Source of the DNA: Pseudomonadota bacterium
GTDB taxonomy: Bacteria; Desulfobacterota; Syntrophia; Syntrophales; JADFWA01
Assembly: GCA_030596145.1 (NCBI GenBank)
Contig: JAUVKS010000010.1
Location: 1-20,282, forward strand
Length of the DNA: 20,282 nt
Direction: 5' to 3'
Shown: positions 7,542-14,629 of the stretch, in pieces
How the letters are laid out: each line of letters starts with the position of its first letter
How positions within the stretch are numbered: position 1 is the stretch's first letter
Notes under the pieces: model-generated
Told to the model about the DNA's origin: nothing
The model's input: the letters and a program-made list of their open reading frames with translations, nothing else
Databases searched by the model: none
Position numbers and translations under genes: made by a program

Positions 7542-7591
7542 TGGCCACCCGGTACCAAATCAGGCCAGCATCAAGTCCTTCCGGGTGGCCA
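7542..7591 (-). terminator. Long-armed hairpin after paralogue C (possible 3' end structure)
   Basis: A perfect 11-bp inverted repeat, TGGCCACCCGG (7542-7552) and CCGGGTGGCCA (7581-7591), encloses a 28-nt loop. It begins about 25 bp past the stop of the minus-strand gene ending at 7616. The position suits a transcript end, but the usual T-run after the hairpin is missing, so it is called as a stabilising or Rho-assisted 3' structure with low confidence rather than a canonical intrinsic terminator. Confidence 0.4.
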
Positions 7592-7615
7592 ATTCTGTTA
7601 AATATTAACTCAGTG

Positions 7616-10531
7616 TTAATATACATTAAGGTCAGCATATCCAAGTATGCCTGCAAATCCTGCCTCGATTACGGTCTGCCCCGCCGCAACAGCAGTGGCA
7701 AAACCTTCATCAGGTGGAGTGTTGCTTATTGTCGCTACTGCCGGGATAGAGGAAATCCACGTAACCAAAGTCGTGATATCCCCCGTTGCGCCACTGGCAT
7801 ATGTTCCTGTTGCCGTAAACTGTTGACTCCCTAAAGGTGTTGAATCTGAAGATATCGAAGCGTATGTCGGAGTTACAGATATGGATACCAGTGCTGAAGT
7901 AGGTACAACATCAAGCTCGGTAGACCCGGTTATTACACCAAATGACGCTCTGATCGTGGTCAGACCCACACCAACAGTGCTGGCAAGACCTTTAAATCCT
8001 GTGGCGTTACTTATTGTCGCTGTTGATGGGTCAGAAGAGTTCCACAAAACCTGAGTCGTGATATCTTGCGTTGAGCCATCGGTATATATTCCGATTGCCG
8101 CGTATTGTACATCTGCACCCAGGGGAACCGTTTGCGTCACGCTCGGTTCTATATCGATTGACACAAGTTCCTCATCTGTAATGGTAAGGTCTGTAGCCTT
8201 CGTTATCCCGTCAATCGTCGCGCTGATTTCGGTAACTCCCACCGCGAGAGTGGTAGCGAGGCCTTCAGACCCAAGAGCGTTACTTATTGCCGCCTTGTGT
8301 GGTTCAGAAGAACTCCACACAACCTTATCGGTGATATCTATTGGCGTCGGATTATCGGTATATGTTCCAATTGCAATATACCGTACAGTAAGACCAAGAG
8401 GTACTATCTCGTTTATCGGAGTTATATAAAAGTCTATCACTTCTGGAGGTATAGCAGTAAGCACCGTAGAATCGCTTTTGGTTATCAAATAACAATTTGT
8501 CACATCCATAAAGCTGATGGTCGCTTTGATTGTGGTCGTCTCACAACACCACTTCTTAGAGGTGGCAAGTCCTTTAGATCCCTCTTCGTTACTTATTTCC
8601 GCCACTGTCGTATCAAAAGAACTCCACGCAACCTCATCAGTGATATCCAGCGTTGAGCCATCGGAATATGTTCCCGTTGCCTTGAACTGCAGAGTTGAAC
8701 CCAAAGGTACGCGTGGATTTTTCGGAGTTACATCAATGGATACAAGTTCCGCGTCTACAACAAAAAGTACCGTAGACCCGGTTATACCACTAAGCGTCGC
8801 GCTTATCTCAGTTTTACCCAGCACCAAAGTGGTGGCAAGGCCTTCGGTTCCTGGAGCATTACTTATTGTGGCCACTGACTTGTCAGATGAATCCCACGTA
8901 ACCTGATCAGTGATAGTTTGCGTTGAGTTATCACTATATATACCCGTTGCCATAAACTGTACAGTATAACCAAGAGGTATTTCCGGGCTTAGAGGGTAAC
9001 AAGCTTCCGGCCTCACTTCGATGGCTTTCAGCACTGCCGCTGTAACGGTAAACATGGTACACCCGGTTACCCCTTCAAATGTCGCGCATATTTCGGTCGT
9101 ACCCACGTCAACAGTGGAAGCCTCGCCTTCAGATCCCGCGGCATTACTTATTGTGGCTATTTCCGTGTCCAGGGATATCCAGCAGTCCACCTGTGTCGTG
9201 ACATCCTGCTTTGAGCCATCGCTATATATTGCCGTTGCCGTAAACTGCTGAATGTAACCAAGAGGTACCGACGGGTTTGTCGGAGTTATCTCAAGGGTTA
9301 CCACTTGCGCGGCTGTAACAGTAAGCACCGTAGCCCCGGATATTTCCCCGAATGTCGCGCTGACTGTGATCACGCCCACCTTAAGAGTGGTGGCGACGCC
9401 CTGAGATCCCGCGGCATTACTTATTACCGCTATACCTGGTTCACAACATACCCACCATGTAACTTGAGTCGTGAGATCCTGCGTCGAGCTATCGGAATAT
9501 AGACCCGTTGCTTTAAACTGCTGAGTTAAGCCAAGAGGTACTGACGGGTTTGTCGGAGTTACCTGGATGGATTCCAGTTGCGCGTTTGATACAGTAAGCA
9601 GCGTAGACCCGGCCACTTCGCCAAGTGTCGCGCTGATTACGGTCGGACCCGCGGCCAAAGTACTGGCAAGACCTTTAAACCCGGCAGCGTCATTTATTGT
9701 CGCTTTAGATGGATCAGAAGACGCCCACGTAACCTGGGTAGTGAGATCCTGCGTTGTGTCATCAGTATATGTTCCCATTGCCGTAAACTGTTTGACAAGA
9801 CCTACAGGTATCGATGGGCATGCCGGAGTTATATCGAGACACTTCAGTTCCGCGTCTGTAACGGTAAGCAGGGTAGCCCCGGTTACTCCATCAAGTTCCG
9901 CGCTGATTGTGGTCGAACCAACCTTTAAAGTGGCGGCAAGACCATCAGAATTAATTGTAGCTACTGTGAGATCAGAAGAACTCCACGCAACCTGATCCGT
10001 GAGATCCTGCGTTGTGTCATCGGTAAATGTTCCCACTGCGGTAAACTGTTTAGCAAGACCAAGAGGCACCGATGGATTTGGTGGAGTTATATTGATGGAG
10101 TCAAGTTCCGCGTCTGTAACAAAAAGCATAGTTGACCCGGTTACTCCATCAAGTTCCGCGCTGATTGTGGTCGCATCCACCTTTAAAGTAGCGGCAAGAC
10201 CATTAGAATCAATTGTAGCTACGGTGAGATCAGAAGAGCTCCACGTAACCTGAGTCGTAAGATCCTCCGTAGTGCTATCGGAATATATCCCGGTCGCCGT
10301 AAACTGTTTAGAAAGACCAAGAGGTACCGATGGGTTTGTTGGAGTCACTTCAATGGATTCCAGAGTCCCTCCTTTAGGAGGGAGGCGCGTGTCCGAACCC
10401 GACCCCGCACTTGTAGCAGTGTCACTGTTACTACAACCAACGCCGGCTATAGTAACTGCCCCCATAAACAAAATAACTATGAGGATGCTAAGATAAGATT
10501 TGATTGAATATTTTCTATTTTTCGCGTCCAT
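7616..10531 (-). CDS. Big_2 (bacterial Ig-like) repeat lipoprotein, 10 modules, cysteine-rich centre (paralogue C)
   Basis: This 971-aa protein is the first and most diverged of the three tandem paralogues. The signal peptide ends AGVGC with Cys33, then SNSD and a low-complexity Ser/Gly/Pro linker up to residue 55 or so. Ten Big_2 modules follow. Modules 3 to 7 carry 11 cysteines, including WWVCCEPG, VDCWISLD and KWCCETTT, whereas modules 1, 2 and 8-10 have none; in the oxidising periplasm or at the surface these could form disulfides. Modules 6 and 7 contain insertions. The last three modules depart most from the consensus. The ribosome site AAGGAGGGG precedes the ATG. Its leader differs from that of paralogues A and B, and a perfect inverted repeat lies about 80 bp upstream. 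It is probably a lipid-anchored extended surface protein; the ligand is unknown. Confidence 0.87.
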   Translation of the reverse strand: MDAKNRKYSIKSYLSILIVILFMGAVTIAGVGCSNSDTATSAGSGSDTRLPPKGGTLESIEVTPTNPSVPLGLSKQFTATGIYSDSTTEDLTTQVTWSSSDLTVATIDSNGLAATLKVDATTISAELDGVTGSTMLFVTDAELDSINITPPNPSVPLGLAKQFTAVGTFTDDTTQDLTDQVAWSSSDLTVATINSDGLAATLKVGSTTISAELDGVTGATLLTVTDAELKCLDITPACPSIPVGLVKQFTAMGTYTDDTTQDLTTQVTWASSDPSKATINDAAGFKGLASTLAAGPTVISATLGEVAGSTLLTVSNAQLESIQVTPTNPSVPLGLTQQFKATGLYSDSSTQDLTTQVTWWVCCEPGIAVISNAAGSQGVATTLKVGVITVSATFGEISGATVLTVTAAQVVTLEITPTNPSVPLGYIQQFTATAIYSDGSKQDVTTQVDCWISLDTEIATISNAAGSEGEASTVDVGTTEICATFEGVTGCTMFTVTAAVLKAIEVRPEACYPLSPEIPLGYTVQFMATGIYSDNSTQTITDQVTWDSSDKSVATISNAPGTEGLATTLVLGKTEISATLSGITGSTVLFVVDAELVSIDVTPKNPRVPLGSTLQFKATGTYSDGSTLDITDEVAWSSFDTTVAEISNEEGSKGLATSKKWCCETTTIKATISFMDVTNCYLITKSDSTVLTAIPPEVIDFYITPINEIVPLGLTVRYIAIGTYTDNPTPIDITDKVVWSSSEPHKAAISNALGSEGLATTLAVGVTEISATIDGITKATDLTITDEELVSIDIEPSVTQTVPLGADVQYAAIGIYTDGSTQDITTQVLWNSSDPSTATISNATGFKGLASTVGVGLTTIRASFGVITGSTELDVVPTSALVSISVTPTYASISSDSTPLGSQQFTATGTYASGATGDITTLVTWISSIPAVATISNTPPDEGFATAVAAGQTVIEAGFAGILGYADLNVY

Positions 10532-10607
10532 AATATTCCCCTCCTTGCAAAAAGTGTTTAAATCCCGTTAAATTAAGATTTTGCTGCACAATGTACTATA
10601 TCTAATA

Positions 10608-10649
10608 GTATCAAATGGTTACACCCACCCGGACACACCCATTTGATAC
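10608..10649. promoter_or_regulatory. Perfect 11-bp inverted repeat upstream of paralogue C
   Basis: GTATCAAATGG (10608-10618) and CCATTTGATAC (10639-10649) are exact reverse complements separated by 20 bp of C-rich sequence. The element is centred about 100 bp upstream of the paralogue C start codon, in a region that otherwise is AT-rich. It could be a bipartite operator or, if transcribed, a hairpin in the 5' leader. No similar copy was noticed near paralogues A or B. Confidence 0.5.
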
Positions 10650-11217
10650 ATTATTAACAATTACAATACTATATAAACTATCTACATCTTTCTGTCAAGA
10701 AAATTTTTTAATTTTTTCAATCATTCCCATAGGTTTCAAATATCACCCCATACGCTCGCTCTTACCACCCCCCAAAAAGACCAGATCTGACTATCTCTCA
10801 ACAAGGAAACACGCCTCATTTCCACCTTGACAATTCTAAAAAATGCTTTAATGTTGAGGTCAAACAATACATATCATCGGTGGAGGAATGTCATGAAACT
10901 CAAATTTCTATAGAACAGGGGAAAACAATTGGCAGATTGCTGATCTACAGCTATTTTCAGTTATTATCCTGCAATGATCTTCTCGTAACATTTACCAGCA
11001 GTAAAAAAGTTAAGTCCCTCATGTTAAACCTCAATTGTTAAATCTATCATCCTTTTCACCAGAATATAACCTATTCCAATTCAAGCCCTGATTTTACTTT
11101 CCATTGATAATCCAGTTGAAAATTTGCCAATTTGGAAGCGTAAACAAATTAGTTCGATTACTTCAGGTTAAGTGAAATCGCAGAACTAACGTGCAAGAAA
11201 GAAACAACTTATTATGA

Positions 11218-11227
11218 AAGGTGGTGA
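11218..11227 (+). promoter_or_regulatory. Ribosome binding site that fixes the start at 11233
   Basis: AAGGTGGTGA lies 5 nt before the ATG at 11233 and resembles the anti-16S consensus AGGAGGTGA. Upstream in-frame GTG codons at 11221 and 11224 lie inside this site, so they are unlikely to be starts. Confidence 0.7.
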
Positions 11228-11232
11228 AGAAA

Positions 11233-11766
11233 ATGAATGTGTTATGGAAAAGGAATTGGATAGCAACTCTGGTAATGGTCAATCTATTGTTAACTTTCTT
11301 TTTAGTAGCAGCCTCTGTAACTAACGCAGGTCCATACGTGGGAACCGCTGTTATGACCCAGAACATATACTTTGAGGGACAACTAACCCCTGATACGGTT
11401 TTACAACCACTAAGTGTTCCTGATGTTGATCCTACCATTCTAGGGCGCCGAAGCTTCTTACTAACTGATGCAACTATCGTCAACTACTCGCCTGATAAGC
11501 ATGCCCGGGTTGCTTTGTATGGAATGGAAGGGGGGCGTCGCGCGTGTTGCAACATTGTGTTGTTAGGGCCGATGGAAACCATTCATCTCTGCTTCGGGAG
11601 AGGACATTTTATAAAACCAACGAGGCCTCCTATAGATGGAGGATGGGCAGTGGCGAGCCAGGTGGTAGCCAGTTACTCAGTCATAGGTGGTGAACCCGAA
11701 GATGGAGACGTTGTGGAAATAAAAGTCAATGCCTGGATGCTCTTGAGATGGTGGCTCCCTTGGTAA
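11233..11766 (+). CDS. Unrecognised small exported protein
   Basis: I do not recognise this family. The predicted protein is 177 aa from the ATG placed 5 nt after a strong ribosome site. The N-terminus is a clear signal peptide: basic residues, a long hydrophobic run, then a likely signal peptidase I site around VTNAG near residues 28-32, with no lipobox cysteine. The mature part of about 145 aa looks like a compact beta-rich domain (alternating hydrophobic strands such as ATIVNYS, HARVALYGM, ETIHLCFG, DVVEIKVNAW). Three cysteines, including a CC pair, leave room for a disulfide. It ends in a tryptophan-rich tail, LLRWWLPW. It stands alone on the plus strand, divergent from paralogue C and convergent with the gene ending at 12033, with a cloverleaf repeat shortly after its stop. 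Confidence 0.7.
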   Translation: MNVLWKRNWIATLVMVNLLLTFFLVAASVTNAGPYVGTAVMTQNIYFEGQLTPDTVLQPLSVPDVDPTILGRRSFLLTDATIVNYSPDKHARVALYGMEGGRRACCNIVLLGPMETIHLCFGRGHFIKPTRPPIDGGWAVASQVVASYSVIGGEPEDGDVVEIKVNAWMLLRWWLPW

Positions 11767-11828
11767 TAAATGCGTATTGACGAAGTTCTGCGATTTCTTA
11801 AGAAGGGGGCGGGGGGGGCGGTTTTGTA

Positions 11829-11888
11829 TTGTAGGGTCGGGTTTTACACCCGACCACAAGCGGTGGCATATAAAATGCCACCCTACAA
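11829..11888. repeat. Cloverleaf-shaped palindromic repeat
   Basis: An outer stem TTGTAGGG (11829-11836) and CCCTACAA (11881-11888) closes two internal hairpins. The first pairs GGTCGGGT (11835-11842) with ACCCGACC (11848-11855) around 5 nt. The second pairs GGTGGCAT (11862-11869) with ATGCCACC (11875-11882) around 5 nt. The inner stems share two base pairs' worth of bases with the outer stem, so they compete at the base. It lies between two convergent genes, where a bidirectional transcript end or a REP/MITE-like mobile palindrome is plausible. The G-rich run at 11802-11820 just before it is not part of the fold. Confidence 0.65.
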
Positions 11889-12032
11889 AATTGCCGAAAA
11901 AATGTTTTGAGCAAGAGTTTGTCCCGCATTGAGCCTGTCCCCAACTTGATTGGGGAATGCGGGGAAGAATTATATTTTCAAAGATTTTGGTTCACACAAG
12001 CCCACCAAGTTTTGATAGACAGTAGTCAACAC

Positions 12033-13235
12033 TTAGCGAACGTTTATCTTCCCGAATGGATTGTCCGTCCCCTCCTTAAAGATCAGGAAGCGATTTCCCT
12101 TTACCTGCTGTATCTGGAAACGGATACCAGACCGTTTCAGGTCAGCGAAGAGTTCCTTCTGGAAATCGAATTTATTACCCTGATAGTTAACATCGAGCTG
12201 GAAGTTCCCCGGTGATTGATTTCGAACATACCTCTCCGAGAAACCGCTTATCTCCTGGATGACATCCACAATCGAGTATATTTCTTCCTCAGAAAAATTC
12301 CGGAACCACATATCAAAACGGGTCCCCGCATGCACCGCACGCTCAAAGTAAGCGAGTGTATCATCAACCAGGGCTACGGCTACGGCTTTCCCCACATCAT
12401 CCGCGGCCTTGGCTGCCTGCATGTTATCGTAATAGTTTCCGGCTGTCCTCGTCGTCCTGACATACAGATCACCTGCCTTCTGTGCGATCAGATCTCCCGT
12501 AGCCGGGGCAACAGCACGAAGAGTAATCTCAACCATAACTCCACCAAAATATCGGCTACTGCCTCCAACCTTTTGAATTGCACGCACATCATAGACCAAG
12601 AGCAGATCAGCCCTGTATTTCAGGGCAAGGGCGGAAATATCATCCATATCTACATCAATGCGACCCGCCTGTTCAATTTCATTGTAAACATTGTTAATAA
12701 ACATCCGGTCCAGGACTATGAAACCCTTGCGGGCAAAAACCCCGTTTACCGCCTGCTCGGCGGTCCGGACTACCCTCGAATGCCGGTAGGCGGAACTCCT
12801 GGTCTCAGGCACATAAACCGCCATGAACCGGGGATTACCAACCTGTGCCATAAGGATCCCTATGGCCCTCAAATCATTCTTAATTGAGGCCGTTTGAACT
12901 TCAGCCTGTATAGTTACAGAATACGTGGAACCATCAGGACTCTTCCCCTCAGACAATATGTCATAACCGGCCACATAACCGCTCGCCCTGGAATAGATCC
13001 TGTCCTGCAGAACCTGAAAATTGACTACCTTGGTTTGGGAATCAATCAGGGTTCCCACACCCTCCTCCACTGCAGCCCTCATGGCATTTACAACAGCTTT
13101 CTGACGCGCCCGGGTATCATCGCCATCAACGATCACAGCCTGTCCAACCGCTGTCACTGTTTCTCCAAAAACCAACGGCACACAGAGGAGCAATACCCCC
13201 AAAAAAACACTCACACAAATAATCTTACGCTGCAT
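12033..13235 (-). CDS. Exported protein with FlgT-N-like start
   Basis: The predicted protein is 400 aa with a cleavable signal peptide (MQRKIICVSV and a hydrophobic core, ending near VFGE). The segment just after it, ETVTAVGQA...ARQKAVVNAMRAAVEEGVGTLID and on to YVAGYDIL, follows the pattern of the FlgT N-terminal domain and related envelope proteins, where this module sits in outer-membrane-associated assemblies. The rest looks like a periplasmic alpha/beta protein with no motif I can name. The start at 13235 is preferred over TTG/ATG codons at 13253 and 13250 because a GGGGAGGG ribosome site ends 5 nt before it and those codons lie in or before that site. It follows the lipoprotein gene by 36 bp, so the two are very likely one operon. 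No flagellar gene is nearby, so a flagellar role should not be assumed. Confidence 0.75.
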   Translation of the reverse strand: MQRKIICVSVFLGVLLLCVPLVFGETVTAVGQAVIVDGDDTRARQKAVVNAMRAAVEEGVGTLIDSQTKVVNFQVLQDRIYSRASGYVAGYDILSEGKSPDGSTYSVTIQAEVQTASIKNDLRAIGILMAQVGNPRFMAVYVPETRSSAYRHSRVVRTAEQAVNGVFARKGFIVLDRMFINNVYNEIEQAGRIDVDMDDISALALKYRADLLLVYDVRAIQKVGGSSRYFGGVMVEITLRAVAPATGDLIAQKAGDLYVRTTRTAGNYYDNMQAAKAADDVGKAVAVALVDDTLAYFERAVHAGTRFDMWFRNFSEEEIYSIVDVIQEISGFSERYVRNQSPGNFQLDVNYQGNKFDFQKELFADLKRSGIRFQIQQVKGNRFLIFKEGTDNPFGKINVR

Positions 13236-13271
13236 AATGGCCCTCCCCATCAAGGTAACTTGCTTGCGCTG

Positions 13272-14384
13272 CTAATATACCCGCACGCCCCCCTCCTTGG
13301 ATTTTTTCACCGGAGTTCGCTGAAGCAGCCTTTTTTGCTGCTCGTACTTCCGGCGATCAGAAATGGATGCGTTTGTCCTTGCTACCGCCTCTATATAAAG
13401 CGTGTTGTCTCCATACCTGGCTGCCTTCTTATACATTTTTCTCGCGATTTTAAGGTTTTTCAGGTCTCCAAAACTCTCATGGGCAACACCAAGATTGTAA
13501 CATGCCGCGGCGTTGCCGGGTTCGATAATAATTACTTCTTGCCATATCTCCATGGCCTCTTCCCATGCCCCACGTTTGGCAAATTCGATCCCCCGCTTTA
13601 TCGTTTTGTGTCCACCTAAACCGTACTTGCTGCCATCATCGAATTGCACAACAGTCGAAACCTCAGTTGGGGAAATTTTTGCAACAAGTTTCGCGGCAAC
13701 CTTAGCGGAAAGTTCATTTAAGGTTTGTTTCTTAGTAGGCAGATCACTCAATTTATCACCGAAGAGCAATGCGTGCTCCTCACTGCCACCAAACTTTTCC
13801 CTATAGCATTCCGTAACTTTTTCCGTGGCAACGATTCTTTTGGTTCTCAGATCAAATATCTTAAAAGCTGTGGTAAGGGAGGCCTGTCGGATAATATAGC
13901 GTACCGGCCTGAGTACGGTACGTTTTATCTCCACGTCAACCCAGTAGCCGAATATTTTTTTCTTCTCGTACCGGCCGGTACCTTCTTTCATCGAAACCTG
14001 ATCAGTGCCATGTATATCATTAATATCGGCAGTTACACGTCCCGTGATTACGCCGTCGGCATGCAGATCTTCGAGAGCAGGCAAAAACCTGGGATCATCT
14101 ATCTGGTCATATATTACTTTATCCAGTTTATTCGTCTGTGTAACGTCGACCAGGTTGAAATGTTCAACCTCGCCAAGTTTATGATAAAAATCGCCCCGGA
14201 CGGTCTCTCCATACCTCCCGTCAAACTTGAGGACAGCCAGCGTTCGGATGCCTCCTACAGACACCTCAGCAGGCTTGATACCATATACCTTTGTCTTTGC
14301 CGCGCAGCCGAAGAAGGTTATTGTGGCAAATAACATCAGGCACATACAGAGTCCTAACCTGATAATCAATCGTTTCTCCCGCAT
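13272..14384 (-). CDS. Outer-membrane-type lipoprotein with CsgG/FlgO-like N-domain and TPR tail
   Basis: The protein is 370 aa from the ATG that follows a GGGGG-type ribosome site; a longer frame to 14447 lacks one and would bury the signal peptide. The signal peptide ends TFFGC with Cys27, a good lipobox, followed by Ala. The N-terminal half (GGIRTLAVLKFDG..., FNLVDVTQTNKLDKVI..., LHADGVITGRV) resembles the nucleotide-binding-like fold of CsgG/FlgO-type lipoproteins, by recognition only. Residues about 275-345 read as tetratricopeptide helices (GAWEEAMEIWQEVIIIEPGNAAACYNLGVAHES written across two repeats), fitting a protein-protein contact role. The C-terminus is basic. It is the first gene of a two-gene unit with the FlgT-N-like gene and is transcribed away from the T2SS operon, sharing the 245-bp gap with it. 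Confidence 0.78.
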   Translation of the reverse strand: MREKRLIIRLGLCMCLMLFATITFFGCAAKTKVYGIKPAEVSVGGIRTLAVLKFDGRYGETVRGDFYHKLGEVEHFNLVDVTQTNKLDKVIYDQIDDPRFLPALEDLHADGVITGRVTADINDIHGTDQVSMKEGTGRYEKKKIFGYWVDVEIKRTVLRPVRYIIRQASLTTAFKIFDLRTKRIVATEKVTECYREKFGGSEEHALLFGDKLSDLPTKKQTLNELSAKVAAKLVAKISPTEVSTVVQFDDGSKYGLGGHKTIKRGIEFAKRGAWEEAMEIWQEVIIIEPGNAAACYNLGVAHESFGDLKNLKIARKMYKKAARYGDNTLYIEAVARTNASISDRRKYEQQKRLLQRTPVKKSKEGGVRVY

Positions 14385-14438
14385 AAGTGTCCCCCTATCC
14401 ATTTGATGATTTCGTAACACGATTCTTTCACTTTGTTT

Positions 14439-14467
14439 ATCAAACATATCCCCCCACTTAATGTCAA
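14439..14467 (-). promoter_or_regulatory. Predicted sigma-70 promoter of the lipoprotein operon
   Basis: On the minus strand a perfect TTGACA (14462-14467) is followed after 17 bp by TTTGAT (14439-14444), a 4/6 match to the -10 box. The predicted start would be near 14432, giving a leader of about 45 nt before the ATG at 14384. The same gap also contains a plus-strand TTGACA (14508-14513) but with no fair -10 at the right distance, so the gspF promoter remains undefined. Confidence 0.45.
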
Positions 14468-14629
14468 CAATTAATTGTGAGCACGCCTTTCCACTTCACA
14501 AAACATTTTGACACATTTAACTCTCCTCCTTCAGAAAAGCTGTTTTTATGAGCATGTTATTGAAATCGATCTCTCAATATGGTAGATAAATAGCAATATC
14601 TTCAGGATAAGGAATTAAGTTTTTCAATT

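Larger units (their letters stand above)
7209..7615. other. 407-bp intergenic stretch between paralogues B and C
   Basis: The part next to paralogue B holds its ribosome site and a leader (7209-7280) similar to that of paralogue A, including TAAAAGAACAGT against CAAAAGAACAGT. Then come a GTCATTCCCG half-copy (7306-7316), the full repeat at 7328-7396, a hairpin at 7469-7498 and a long-armed hairpin at 7542-7591. No protein-coding gene is supported. Strong promoter boxes for paralogue B could not be picked out with confidence. Confidence 0.6.
10532..11232. other. 700-bp gene-poor stretch between divergent genes
   Basis: The left end carries the ribosome site and leader of paralogue C and the inverted repeat at 10608-10649. 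The middle is AT-rich. A TTGACA box at 10827-10832 has only a poor -10 partner. At 10893 there is an ATG with an excellent GGAGG site 6 bp upstream (10882-10886), but the frame closes after six codons (MKLKFL, stop at 10911-10913). It could be a leader peptide or the remains of a lost exported protein. No other coding signal is seen up to the ribosome site at 11218. Confidence 0.55.

Noticed and set aside
10880..11041. GTG-started frame of about 53 codons in the gene-poor stretch
   Set aside because: Its start overlaps the GGAGG site of another frame, it has no own ribosome site, and the translation shows no signal peptide or family pattern.
12216..13619. Long plus-strand frames opposite the FlgT-N-like and TPR lipoprotein genes
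   Set aside because: No ribosome site, no signal or domain, and full overlap with two well-supported minus-strand genes that have signal peptides and proper starts.
14508..14536. Plus-strand TTGACA as promoter of gspF
   Set aside because: The -35 box is perfect but the hexamer 17 bp downstream (CAGAAA/TCAGAA region) does not resemble a -10 box, so no promoter is called.
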